Origin: Chloroflexota bacterium
Lineage (GTDB): Bacteria; Chloroflexota; Limnocylindria; P2-11E
Length of the DNA stretch: 58,524 bases
Reading direction: 5' to 3'
Assembly (NCBI GenBank): GCA_005889445.1
Contig: VBGS01000095.1
Location: 1 to 58,524, forward strand
Translations under genes and position numbers: made by a program
In this document: in pieces, positions 24,588 through 32,493 of the stretch
Layout: the number at the start of each line of letters is the position of its first letter
How positions within the stretch are numbered: position 1 is the stretch's first letter
Notes under the pieces: generated by a model
Told to the model about the DNA's origin: nothing
The model's database searches: none
What the model saw: the letters and a program-made list of their open reading frames with translations, nothing else

Positions 24588-25912
24588 CGATCGCCGTCGA
24601 TCGCGGCGTCAAGCCACCGCCGGAAAAACCCGAGGCGGAGGCTTCGCTCCTGGGCGCGATGCTCATGGACGGCACGATCTACAACGAGGTAGCGCGTGGG
24701 CGCCTCGCGCCGGCGGATCTCTCCCGCGAGCAGCATCGCATCGTCCTCGGGGCGATCGCGCGCGTCGCGGATCGCAGCGAGCATGTCGGGTTCGCGACCG
24801 TGCAGGCCGAGCTCGCCGCGCGCGACGAGCTCGACGCGGTCGGCGGTCCGCAGTTCCTCGTCGGCCTCATGCAGTCCGTTCCGACGGTCGCGCACGCCGC
24901 CAGCTACGCGGCGATCGTCGAGCGGACGGCGCTGCTGCGACGGCTCATCGGCGTCGCGAACGAGATCGCACGCCTCGCGCTCACACGCGACGAGGCGAGC
25001 GCCGCGGTCGCCGACGCGCAGGAGCTGCTCTTCGCCGTGAGCGAAACGACGCTGCACCGCGACATCGTCTCGCTCGAGGTCGCGCTCCACCGCTACGCGG
25101 AGCAGATCGACCAGCGCGGCGATCAGCGCATCGGGATCAAGTCCGGGCTCGATTCGGTCGACAAACGGACCGGCGGGCTGCAGCCCTCCGACCTCATCCT
25201 CATCGCCGGTCGTCCCGGCCTGGGCAAGACGAGCTTCGCGCTCAACATCGTCGAGCATGCCGCGATCGTCGAGCGGAAGACATGCGCCTTCTTCTCGATG
25301 GAGATGAGCGAGATGCAGGTCGTGCAGCGTCTTGTGTCGATGCTCGCCGAGATCGATGGGAACCGCATGCGGCGCGGGCGCCTTTCGACGCAGGAGTTCG
25401 TCGCGATCTCGGCCGCGTCCAGCCAGCTGCAGCAGGCGCCGATCTACGTCGAGGAGTCCAACCGGCTCACGGTCACGGACATCCTCGCGAAGTCGCGGCG
25501 CCTTCAGGCCGAGCGTGGGCTCGACTTGGTCGTCATCGACTATCTGCAGCTCATCGAAGGCGTCGAGCAGGACGAGAGCCGCGTCCTCGAGGTCGCCCGG
25601 ATCAGCCGGGCGCTCAAGGCGATCGCCCGCGAGCTCGAGGTGCCGGTGGTCGCGCTCTCGCAGCTCTCGCGGCAGATCGAGCAGCGCGGGACCGAGCCGA
25701 TGCTCTCAGATCTTCGCGAAAGTGGCGCTCTCGAAGCCGACGCAGATCTCGTGATGTTCCTCTGGCAGAAGGACCGCAAGGACCGCGAAGAGGGCGTGGT
25801 GCGGCTCAAGCTCGCGAAACACCGCAACGGCCCAACCGGCGACTTCGATCTTCATTTCCAGTCCGAGCTCACGCGGTTCCGCGATCTCGGGGAGACGCGC
25901 GAAGGCGCCTAG
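24584..25912 (+). CDS. Second DnaB-family replicative helicase
   Basis: A 442-residue DnaB paralogue starting at ATG 24584, overlapping the first dnaB stop (ATGA). It has the N-terminal domain (PEAEASLLGAMLMDG), Walker A AGRPGLGKTSFALN, Walker B DLVVIDYLQLIEG and an uninterrupted LSDLRESGALEADAD. It has no intein. It is clearly diverged from the first copy, so this is not a recent duplication. The second Asp-rich element reads ALEADAD where the other has ALEQDAD. It ends 3 nt before the convergent rplI stop. Whether it is a replication helicase or a damage-induced variant is open. Confidence 0.93.
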   Translation: MTIAVDRGVKPPPEKPEAEASLLGAMLMDGTIYNEVARGRLAPADLSREQHRIVLGAIARVADRSEHVGFATVQAELAARDELDAVGGPQFLVGLMQSVPTVAHAASYAAIVERTALLRRLIGVANEIARLALTRDEASAAVADAQELLFAVSETTLHRDIVSLEVALHRYAEQIDQRGDQRIGIKSGLDSVDKRTGGLQPSDLILIAGRPGLGKTSFALNIVEHAAIVERKTCAFFSMEMSEMQVVQRLVSMLAEIDGNRMRRGRLSTQEFVAISAASSQLQQAPIYVEESNRLTVTDILAKSRRLQAERGLDLVVIDYLQLIEGVEQDESRVLEVARISRALKAIARELEVPVVALSQLSRQIEQRGTEPMLSDLRESGALEADADLVMFLWQKDRKDREEGVVRLKLAKHRNGPTGDFDLHFQSELTRFRDLGETREGA

Positions 25913-25915
25913 CCG

Positions 25916-26362
25916 CTACGCCGGCTCGATCGCGACGGTCACGTTGGCGCGTACATCCGGCGCCAGACGCACTTCGACGGTGTGCACGCCGAGCGTCTTC
26001 AGCGGCTCGTGAAGGGTGATCTTCGTCTTGTCGATCGGTGACCTTGCTTCCTTTGTGAGCGCGTCGGCGATCTCCTTCGTCGTCACGCTGCCGAAGGTCT
26101 TCCCCTGGTCCCCTGCCTTGAGCTTGAACACGAGCGTGACCCCACCGAGCCGCTTCGCGAGCTCCTCCGCATCGCCGTGCGCGCGGTCCTTCTTGACCTT
26201 CTCTGCCTGACGCTCCTGGGCGAGATGCTTGAGCTCGCCGCCGGTGGCCTCGATCGCCAGGCCCTTCGGCAGGAGGTAGTTGCGCGCGAACCCGTCGGCG
26301 ACGTCCTTCACGTCGCCAGGACGGCCGAGACCCCGGACTTCGGATTTGAGGATGACGCGCAT
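25916..26362 (-). CDS. rplI: 50S ribosomal protein bL9
   Basis: 148 residues, usual bL9 length. The N-terminal domain holds the family signature around GRPGDVKDVADGFARNYLLPKG. A long helical linker follows (LKHLAQERQAEKVKK), and the C-terminal domain includes FGSVTTKEIADAL. In many bacteria rplI and dnaB are neighbours in one orientation; here they are adjacent but convergent. Start ATG 26362. Confidence 0.96.
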   Translation of the reverse strand: MRVILKSEVRGLGRPGDVKDVADGFARNYLLPKGLAIEATGGELKHLAQERQAEKVKKDRAHGDAEELAKRLGGVTLVFKLKAGDQGKTFGSVTTKEIADALTKEARSPIDKTKITLHEPLKTLGVHTVEVRLAPDVRANVTVAIEPA

Positions 26363-26377
26363 GCCGGTTGCGGCGGC

Positions 26378-26557
26378 TTAGGAGGGCGAGGACGCCTCGT
26401 CGAGTGAGGTCTCCTGCTCGCTCCGCCGCAGCTCCATCTCCCACGCCAGGACGGATGCGGCCACGGCGAGGACACCCATCACCGTGAGTGCGCCGACGAT
26501 GGCGAGCAGCGCCTCGACGACGCCGAAGAAGCCGGGCCCCGAGTCACGGTCGCTCAT
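26378..26557 (-). CDS. Small membrane protein, 59 residues
   Basis: ATG 26557 opens a 59-codon frame overlapping the stop of the upstream YkvA-like gene as ATGA, which supports translation by coupling. The sequence has one hydrophobic segment (FFGVVEALLAIVGALTVMGV, extending to residue 38) and a charged C-terminus (MELRRSEQETSLDEAS). No family recognised. It lies 15 nt upstream of rplI on the same strand, so it may be part of an mscS-ykvA-rplI transcript. Confidence 0.6.
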   Translation of the reverse strand: MSDRDSGPGFFGVVEALLAIVGALTVMGVLAVAASVLAWEMELRRSEQETSLDEASSPS

Positions 26558-26976
26558 GCGCTCCCCTTTCCGCGATCCCTTTGGAGGACCTTTTCCAGAG
26601 TAGCGCGGACGTCCGCGACCCTGCCCCCCAGGATCCGCTCGGCGGTCGCGATATCGCGCGACAGCTGATCCTTGTCCTGCGTGATGCGCGCGAGGTGCTC
26701 GTCGACGATCGCCGGCGGCGCGCTGCGGATGAAGAGGTCGAGCCCGAGGAGGACCACCGCGATGTCGTCGAGCTGCCCGAGCACCGGGACGAAGTCCGGG
26801 ATCAGGTCGATGGGCAGCACGATGTAGCCGGCGATCCCGACGAGGATCAGCTTCTGCGCGGCGGGCACGCGTCCGTCCCGGAGCAGCGCCCAGACAAGGC
26901 GGATGTAGGTCGGCAGGCGGCGCATCAGGTCGACCGCCTCGGTGAGGTCTTTCGGCGCCCGCAAACGCCTAGCCAT
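26554..26976 (-). CDS. YkvA-like (DUF1232) membrane protein
   Basis: 140 residues from ATG 26976. The DUF1232 hallmark is present: VPAAQKLILVGIAGYIVLPIDLIPDFVPVLGQLDDIAVVLLGLD, with the IDLIPDF.P..G.LDD core. This family is of unknown function and usually membrane-associated. The start overlaps the MscS stop by 8 nt. A charged C-terminal helix follows (ITQDKDQLSRDIATAERIL). Confidence 0.85.
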   Translation of the reverse strand: MARRLRAPKDLTEAVDLMRRLPTYIRLVWALLRDGRVPAAQKLILVGIAGYIVLPIDLIPDFVPVLGQLDDIAVVLLGLDLFIRSAPPAIVDEHLARITQDKDQLSRDIATAERILGGRVADVRATLEKVLQRDRGKGSA

Positions 26977-27733
26977 GCACTTCCCCCTGCGGGAACCGTG
27001 CCCGCAGCGCCGCGAGCGCCTTCGCGAGCGCGGTCTCGCGGTCGGCCGCCCAGAACGAGACGAGGTACTGCGCCTTGCCGTCCTGCACGCTGCGGAGTTC
27101 GGCGCGGGCCGGGGGCTCGGGCGAGATGCCGTCGGTCTTCGCGAGGCTCGCGCGGATTTCGTCGGCGGTGATCGCCGGAGCGTCCGCGGGCAGCGCAAGC
27201 CATGCATCCACCCGGCGGGTCGGGAAGCGCGTCGTGTTCACGACCGCCGAGGTCATGAACGTGCCATTGGGGACGATGACCTGCCGACCGTCATCGGTCC
27301 GCATCTGCGTCGTGCGGAACGAGATGTCCTCGACGGTGCCCGAGAAGCCCGACACTTCGATGACATCGCCGATGTTGAACGGGCGCTCGACGAGGACCCA
27401 GGCCCCTGCGAAAAAGTTCTTCAGGATGTCCTGCAGCGAAAGACCGATGACGATCGCGACCGCGCTGAATGACCCAAGGATCCAGCCGAACGCGTCGCGG
27501 GTGTAGATCGCGACGATCCCGAGCGCCCCGATCGTGATCACGGCGATCTGTGCGACGTTGCCGATGAGGATGGTCGCGTTCCCGTAAGCGCGGTGTCGCG
27601 CAAGGGTCCGCATCGTCGCCCCGCGGATGGCGCGCGCCACGAGAAGCGTGACTGCGGCGATGACCAGGGCCCAAAAGGTCCGGGCTCCGTAGTCGAGCAG
27701 GTTCTCCCGGACGACCGCCGGGTCGAGGGGCAC
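26969..27733 (-). CDS. MscS-family mechanosensitive channel
   Basis: 254 residues from GTG 27733; a longer frame exists upstream but would run into the lexA promoter. Two to three transmembrane segments lie at about residues 14-100, including the pore-lining TM3 (GWILGSFSAVAIVIGLSLQD). The MscS beta domain follows (RPFNIGDVIEVSGFSGTVEDISFRTT, then GRQVIVPNGTF), ending in an alpha/beta domain. It is likely a small-conductance osmotic safety valve. It diverges from lexA. Confidence 0.9.
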   Translation of the reverse strand: MPLDPAVVRENLLDYGARTFWALVIAAVTLLVARAIRGATMRTLARHRAYGNATILIGNVAQIAVITIGALGIVAIYTRDAFGWILGSFSAVAIVIGLSLQDILKNFFAGAWVLVERPFNIGDVIEVSGFSGTVEDISFRTTQMRTDDGRQVIVPNGTFMTSAVVNTTRFPTRRVDAWLALPADAPAITADEIRASLAKTDGISPEPPARAELRSVQDGKAQYLVSFWAADRETALAKALAALRARFPQGEVHG

Positions 27734-27754
27734 GGCGCGAGAATACGGGGCCGC

Positions 27755-27784
27755 TTGACAACTGAACATCTGTTCGGTTAGCCT
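27755..27784 (+). promoter_or_regulatory. lexA promoter with SOS box
   Basis: ttgaca (27755-27760) and tagcct (27779-27784), spaced 18 nt, frame tgaacatctgttcg (27763-27776), whose GAAC-N4-GTTC core equals that of the dnaB promoter box. It deviates from CGAACRNRYGTTYG at the first base and at one central position. LexA would autoregulate here. The expected transcription start (about 27791) lies just before the GTG at 27794, so this mRNA also appears almost leaderless. Confidence 0.78.
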
Positions 27785-27793
27785 CTGACGAGC

Positions 27794-28405
27794 GTGACCA
27801 AGCAGGACCAGCAGCGGGCGGAAAAGATCCTGGCCTTCATCCGCGAGGCGGTCGCCGAGCGGGGGTATCCCCCGAGCGTCCGCGAGATCGCGGAGGCGGT
27901 CGGGCTGGCCTCCACGTCCGCCGTGCACCACCACCTCACCAAGCTCGAGAAGGAAGGCCGCCTGACCAAGGAGGCCACCAGGTCGCGGGCGCTCAGCCTC
28001 CCCGGTTCACTTGGCACAAAGGTCGTGCAGGCGCCGATCGTCGGGGAGATCGCGGCCGGCCAGCCGATCCATGCCTACGAGGACCGCTCCGAGACGATCA
28101 CCCTTCCCAGCGAGCTGTCCGCGTCGCGGGGCCGCGAGACGTTCGTGCTTCGCGTTCGCGGCAAGTCGATGATCGAGGACCACATCGACGACGGCGACTT
28201 TGTCGTCGTGCAAGAGCAGAACACCGCGCGGGACGGCGACATCGTCGTGGCGCTCCTGGAGGACAACGTGGCCACCCTCAAGCGCTTCTACAAGGAGCGC
28301 GATCGGGTGCGGCTGCAGCCGGCGAACGGCACGATGTCGCCCATCTACGCGCGCGATGTCCAGATCCAGGGAAAAGTGATAGGCGTCATCCGACGCCTCG
28401 CCTAA
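27794..28405 (+). CDS. lexA: LexA repressor
   Basis: 203 residues from GTG 27794. The N-terminal winged HTH (residues 1-70) includes PPSVREIAEAVGLASTSAVH. The self-cleavage bond is Ala88-Gly89 in EIAAGQP, with catalytic Ser125 (GKSMIED) and Lys163 (ATLKRFY), so the repressor should be RecA-cleavable. The upstream promoter contains a matching operator. Downstream, two glycosylase-like genes and dinB follow at 12-nt gap and 4-nt overlaps, making lexA the first gene of a four-gene operon. Confidence 0.97.
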   Translation: MTKQDQQRAEKILAFIREAVAERGYPPSVREIAEAVGLASTSAVHHHLTKLEKEGRLTKEATRSRALSLPGSLGTKVVQAPIVGEIAAGQPIHAYEDRSETITLPSELSASRGRETFVLRVRGKSMIEDHIDDGDFVVVQEQNTARDGDIVVALLEDNVATLKRFYKERDRVRLQPANGTMSPIYARDVQIQGKVIGVIRRLA

Positions 28406-28417
28406 CCTCCACGCACC

Positions 28418-29536
28418 ATGCCCACTCGCGTTCCAACGATCACCGACCGTGAGCTGAACCGCGCGCTCCTCGCGCGACAGCTCCTCCTCGAGCGGCGCAA
28501 GGTCGGCATCGTCGACGCGATCGAGCGTCTGGGAGGTCTTCAGGCGCAGTGGGCGCCTTCACCATACGTCGCGCTCTGGAGCCGGCTCGTCGCGTTCGAG
28601 CGCGATCAGCTCACCCGGCCGATCGAGCGCGGCCAGATCGTGAAGGCGACCCTGATGCGCGCGACGCTCCATCTGATATCGGCACGCGAATACCCGGCGT
28701 ACTCGCTCGCCACGATGGAAGGGCGCTTCGGTGCGTGGCGTCCGCCTGGCGGTCCGGCGCTGGACGATCTGAGGGACGTGCACGCCAGCGTCCTGAAGTT
28801 CGCGGCAAAGACGCCGCGGACCCGGGACGAGATCGGTGATCACATCGCGGCGCATCTGCCAAAAAGCGCGGTGAATGACGAGCGCATGCGGAACTGGCTC
28901 CTCTGGGCCGCCATCGCCACGAGCGGCCTGATCTGGGAGGCGGCGGGCGCGCGCTGGGAGCACCGGCAGCTCGCGCGCCACATCGCACCGCCAGCGCGGC
29001 TGCGGCAGTTGCCCCGCCCGGAGGCCGCATACGACCTCGTCGTGCGGCGGCATCTCGGCGCGTTCGGGCCGGCGACCGTCAGCGACATCGCGACGTGGAG
29101 CAGCATCCGCGTCCCTCAGATACGCGCGGCGCTCGGGCGCCTCCGCGGTCTACGGCGCTTCACCGATGAAAGAGGACGCGAGCTCATCGATCTCGCGGCC
29201 GCGCCACGTCCCGACCCTGACACGAACGCCCCGGCGCGCTTCCTGGCGCGCTTTGACGCGGCGATCCTGGGTCACGCCGCACCCGAGCGGACGCGAATCC
29301 TGCCCGACGCCTACCGCAAGGCGGTCATCTTCTCCGCAGAGGTGTTCACCACATTCCTCGCGGACGGCTTCGTCGCCGGTCTCTGGAAGATCTCGGCGAC
29401 GCCCAAGCAGGCGGTGCTCGAGCTGCGTCCGTTCAAAAGACTCCCGCGCGCCGTCCGCACCGCGCTCGTCGAGGAGGGCGAGCAGCTGGTGCGCTTCTAT
29501 TACCCCGAGTCCCGGATCCACGGGGTTCGCGTATGA
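28418..29536 (+). CDS. AlkZ-like DNA glycosylase, HTH_42 family (copy 1)
   Basis: 372 residues of the winged-helix HTH_42 family (PF06224), which includes AlkZ and YcaQ/AlkX, glycosylases that unhook bulky adducts and interstrand crosslinks. The catalytic-site motif appears as Gln-Ala-Gln (residues 42-44, GGLQAQWAPSPY), the QxQ form reported for the AlkZ branch rather than the QxD form of YcaQ. Other family features: ATLMRATLHLISAREYPAY, FGPATVSDIATWSSI and the C-terminal EEGEQLVRFY. It starts 12 nt after lexA. Substrate specificity is inference. Confidence 0.8.
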   Translation: MPTRVPTITDRELNRALLARQLLLERRKVGIVDAIERLGGLQAQWAPSPYVALWSRLVAFERDQLTRPIERGQIVKATLMRATLHLISAREYPAYSLATMEGRFGAWRPPGGPALDDLRDVHASVLKFAAKTPRTRDEIGDHIAAHLPKSAVNDERMRNWLLWAAIATSGLIWEAAGARWEHRQLARHIAPPARLRQLPRPEAAYDLVVRRHLGAFGPATVSDIATWSSIRVPQIRAALGRLRGLRRFTDERGRELIDLAAAPRPDPDTNAPARFLARFDAAILGHAAPERTRILPDAYRKAVIFSAEVFTTFLADGFVAGLWKISATPKQAVLELRPFKRLPRAVRTALVEEGEQLVRFYYPESRIHGVRV

Positions 29537-30657
29537 GGGTCGCCGCGGAGAAGGCACTCACGCTCCGCGAGCTCAATCGCGCGATGCTCGCGCGACAGCT
29601 CCTCCTCGAGCGCACAAAGCTGGGCATCGTCGCCGCGATCGAGCGCCTGCCCGCGCTTCAGGCGCAGTGGGCGCCGTCGCCGTACTACGCGCTGTGGGCG
29701 CGACTCGCTCACTTCACGCGGGAGCGTCTTTGGGCTGCGATCGAGAGCCACCGCGTGATCCGCGCGCGGTTGATGCGAGGCACGCTGCACCTGGTGAGCG
29801 CTCGCGATTTCTACGCCTACGCCGTCGCAACGCAGGACCTCCAGCGCGGCGCGTGGAACCGCGTCCAGGTCGCAAAGGGCATCGAGCCCGATGCGGTCGC
29901 GGAGCTCGCGATCGCGTTCGCGCGACACCCGCGCGCGCGCGAGGACGTGATCGCGCACCTTCGCGACCGGCTCGGCGAGGTCTTCAACGAGGACTACCGG
30001 TGGCTGCTCTGGCGTTTCGTCAGCGCGCACGCCGATCTGGTGTCGGCGCCGCCCGGCGGGCACTGGGGATACGGCGGGACCGAGGCGCCGTACGTTGCCG
30101 CGAAGCACTGGATCGCACACGGATCGCGGCCAAACGAGGACGCGGCGCTCGACGTCCTTGTCCGGCGCGCCGTCGCCGCATTCGGTCCGGCGACCCTCGC
30201 CGATGTCGCCAAATTCGCCGGCGCGGTACCGGCCCGGATCCGACCGGCCCTCGACCGTCTCGCGCCACGGCTCGCGCGCTTCCAGGACGAGCAGGGCCGC
30301 ACGCTGTTCGATCTCAAGCGATCGCCTCGACCATCCCCGGACCTGAAGCCACCGATCCGTTTTCTGCCGCGGTACGAGCAGATCCTCATCGCCTATCAGC
30401 ACCGGGATCGCGTCATCGCCCCACGCCATCGCCCGGCGATCTACTCCAAGAACGGAATCATCGAGGCAACGTTCCTCGTGGACGGGTTCGTCGCCGGGAC
30501 ATGGTCGGTGGTCAGGAACAAGAGCGACGCGGTCGTCGCGGTGCACCCGTTCGCACGGCTCGCGCCGGCAGACCGAACGGCGGCGCTCGTTGAGGCCGAG
30601 CGGCTGGCGAGATTCGCTGTGCCCGAGGCCCGCGTCCACGGGGCGAAGGTCGCGTGA
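29533..30657 (+). CDS. AlkZ-like DNA glycosylase, HTH_42 family (copy 2)
   Basis: 374 residues, clearly paralogous to the preceding gene: LNRAMLARQLLLERTKLGIV aligns directly, as do LQAQWAPSPYYALWARL (QAQ at residues 43-45), RLMRGTLHLVSARDFYAY and FGPATLADVAKFAG. Outside these blocks the two have diverged, suggesting different substrates. The ATG overlaps the previous stop (ATGA), and its own stop overlaps dinB (GTGA). Both copies keep the QxQ motif, so both may be active. Confidence 0.8.
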   Translation: MRVAAEKALTLRELNRAMLARQLLLERTKLGIVAAIERLPALQAQWAPSPYYALWARLAHFTRERLWAAIESHRVIRARLMRGTLHLVSARDFYAYAVATQDLQRGAWNRVQVAKGIEPDAVAELAIAFARHPRAREDVIAHLRDRLGEVFNEDYRWLLWRFVSAHADLVSAPPGGHWGYGGTEAPYVAAKHWIAHGSRPNEDAALDVLVRRAVAAFGPATLADVAKFAGAVPARIRPALDRLAPRLARFQDEQGRTLFDLKRSPRPSPDLKPPIRFLPRYEQILIAYQHRDRVIAPRHRPAIYSKNGIIEATFLVDGFVAGTWSVVRNKSDAVVAVHPFARLAPADRTAALVEAERLARFAVPEARVHGAKVA

Positions 30658-31868
30658 ACGAACCGCGCGCGATCCTGCACTGCGATCTCGATGCGTTCTA
30701 CGCGTCGGTCGAGCAGCGCGACCACCCCGAGTACCGCGGAAGGCCGGTCATCGTCGGCGGCGGCGGACCGGAGGAGCGCGGTGTGGTCATGGCGGCTTCG
30801 TACGAAGCGCGCAGGTTCGGGGTCCGCTCCGCGATGCCGCTGCGGATGGCCGGGCGGCTCTGCCCCGATGCCATCTTCGTTCCCGGCGACCACGAGCAGT
30901 ACGGAAGGGCGTCCGACGACGTGATGGCGCTCTTCGAGGAGCGCACGCCCCTCGTTGAGCCCATCTCTCTCGACGAGGCGTTCCTCGACGTCACCGCCAG
31001 CGTGGAGCTGTTCGGGGGTCCGGAGCAGATCGCGCGTTCGATCAAGGACGACGTACGCGCGCGGTGCGGACTCGTGATCTCGGTCGGCGTCGCGACGAAC
31101 AAGCTCTGCGCGAAGATCGGTTCCGACCTGCGGAAGCCCGACGGGTTGGTCGTCGTGCCGCCCGGGACAGAGGCCGCGTTCCTGGCGCCGCTTCCGCTCG
31201 AGCGCCTGTGGGGCGTCGGCCCGAAGACGCGCGAGGTGCTCGGTCTGTGGGGTCTGCGGACGGTCGGCGAGCTGGCGGTGTTCGACCGAAAGACCCTTGA
31301 AACGCGGCTCGGCGAGCATGGCATCGACATCTGGGAGCGCGCCAACGGGATCGACGACGGGGCCGTGATCGCCAGCGGCGCGCCACCGAAGTCCGTTGGT
31401 CATTCGCATACGTTCGACGAGAACACGCTCGATCCGTCGAAGATCGAGTCAACGCTGCTCCGGCTCGCGGAAGGAGTTGGCCGGCGGTTGCGCGATCACC
31501 GGCTGCTCGGCAGGACCGTCACGCTCACGCTGCGCGTCGCGCCGTTCGAGACGCGGACGCGCCAGCGCACGTTTAGCGAGGCGACCAACGACGACGCGCG
31601 GATCTTTCATGTTGCGCGTCAGCTGCTGCGGGAAGCGCTCGCCGAGGATCGGCAGGGCGGACGCACGAGCCCTGTTCGGTTAGTCGGCGTCTCGCTGTCC
31701 GGACTTGTTGGAGGGGAGCAGCTTGGATTATTCGAGAGCGCCCGTCACAACCGACTCAATGCCGCGTTAGACGCAGTTCGCGCTCGTTTTGGCGATGACG
31801 CGCTCGATCGAGCGAGCGTACGCGAGCGCGCCGAGCGCCGTCGGTTCAGCGGACACAAGTCGAGATGA
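30654..31868 (+). CDS. dinB: DNA polymerase IV
   Basis: 404-residue Y-family translesion polymerase. The catalytic carboxylates are in HCDLDAFYASVEQ and SLDEAFLDV. The fingers/steric gate region is AASYEARRFGVRSAMPLR, the HhH motif is LWGVGPKTREVLGLWGL, and the little-finger domain includes TLDPSKIESTLLRLAEGVGRRL. A beta-clamp-binding peptide, EQLGLFES, lies near the C-terminus. The GTG at 30654 overlaps the upstream glycosylase stop. As last gene of the lexA operon it should be SOS-induced. Confidence 0.96.
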   Translation: MNEPRAILHCDLDAFYASVEQRDHPEYRGRPVIVGGGGPEERGVVMAASYEARRFGVRSAMPLRMAGRLCPDAIFVPGDHEQYGRASDDVMALFEERTPLVEPISLDEAFLDVTASVELFGGPEQIARSIKDDVRARCGLVISVGVATNKLCAKIGSDLRKPDGLVVVPPGTEAAFLAPLPLERLWGVGPKTREVLGLWGLRTVGELAVFDRKTLETRLGEHGIDIWERANGIDDGAVIASGAPPKSVGHSHTFDENTLDPSKIESTLLRLAEGVGRRLRDHRLLGRTVTLTLRVAPFETRTRQRTFSEATNDDARIFHVARQLLREALAEDRQGGRTSPVRLVGVSLSGLVGGEQLGLFESARHNRLNAALDAVRARFGDDALDRASVRERAERRRFSGHKSR

Positions 31869-31908
31869 GCGTCAATGAATCCTGTGGGATTTCGGCGCGG
31901 ATCGACAT

Positions 31909-31957
31909 GTGGAGAACTCTGTGGAGAACTTCGTGGACAGATCGTCTTGTGGTGGAC
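31909..31957. repeat. GTGGA-motif cluster downstream of dinB
   Basis: tgtggagaact occurs twice in near-tandem (31909 and 31920), followed by cgtggacag and ggtggacgc within 49 nt. The motifs resemble those upstream of dnaB (21811-21877). They lie in the 141-nt gap between dinB and the next gene. Function unknown; DnaA-box-like similarity is partial. Confidence 0.4.
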
Positions 31958-32009
31958 GCACCGCGTGTCGATGATGCCCCGGTCCAACAGCGCGAAGGGG
32001 AAGGAAGGG

Positions 32010-32282
32010 GTGCCCGACGAAAGGATCGCCCAAGTGGCGATCGACTTCATCTCGTTCTGCTTCTCTCGGCGCGAGGTGGAATGGCCTCTCCTCTACGACG
32101 AGATGTGCCGCGTGGCGTCGAACAAGCTGTACCGAGGTCTTGGCTACGAAGAGCTGCGTGAAGCGGGGCTCGATCTGACGCTCGGCGGTCTCGTGCGAAC
32201 GAGCCGCATCGCGAACGAGGTCACGCGCGAGATACGGCAGGGCAATCGAGAGCTGCGCGAGGGCCTCTTGGCGGCGAGCTAG
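32010..32282 (+). CDS. Small conserved-looking protein, unknown
   Basis: 90 residues from GTG 32010, preceded by a purine-rich aaggaagg; starts at ATG 31971 or 31974 are possible in the same frame. The sequence is soluble and mainly helical (DERIAQVAIDFISFCFSRRE, then LYDEMCRVASNKLYRG and TREIRQGNRELREGLLA). No family recognised. A strong terminator follows 22 nt after the stop, which supports a real transcription unit. Confidence 0.55.
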   Translation: MPDERIAQVAIDFISFCFSRREVEWPLLYDEMCRVASNKLYRGLGYEELREAGLDLTLGGLVRTSRIANEVTREIRQGNRELREGLLAAS

Positions 32283-32303
32283 CGACATTGGCCACACCGG
32301 CGG

Positions 32304-32345
32304 GGCGGCGAGTGAAAGGAAGCGCACTCGCCGCCTCTTTTCTTG
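32304..32345 (+). terminator. Rho-independent terminator
   Basis: A perfect 11-bp stem (ggcggcgagtg, 32304-32314, with cactcgccgcc, 32325-32335), a 10-nt loop and a T-rich tail (tcttttcttg). It ends the transcript of the 32010-32282 gene before the tRNA. Confidence 0.92.
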
Positions 32346-32414
32346 TCTGAGACACGCTCTGGCACAATGGTCTGACGCGAGGGGAGAACGCGAAAAATGC
32401 GGCTCTTTTCGCTC

Positions 32415-32488
32415 GGTCCCGTGGTGCAGCGGCCTAGCATACGTCCCTGTCAAGGACGAGATCGCCGGTTCGAATCCGGTCGGGACCG
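32415..32488 (+). tRNA. tRNA-Asp (anticodon GTC)
   Basis: A 74-nt cloverleaf. The acceptor stem pairs ggtcccg (32415-32421) with cgggacc (32481-32487), with discriminator G. The anticodon stem is cgtcc/ggacg around loop ctgtcaa, anticodon GTC at 32449-32451. The T arm is gccgg-TTCGAAT-ccggt. The 3' CCA is not encoded. It is the only tRNA I found in the window. Confidence 0.95.
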
Positions 32489-32493
32489 CCGGT

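Noticed and set aside
32345..32414. A sigma54-like TGGCAC motif before tRNA-Asp
   Set aside because: The -12 element (TTGC) is missing at the required spacing, and tRNA genes are not normally sigma54-driven.
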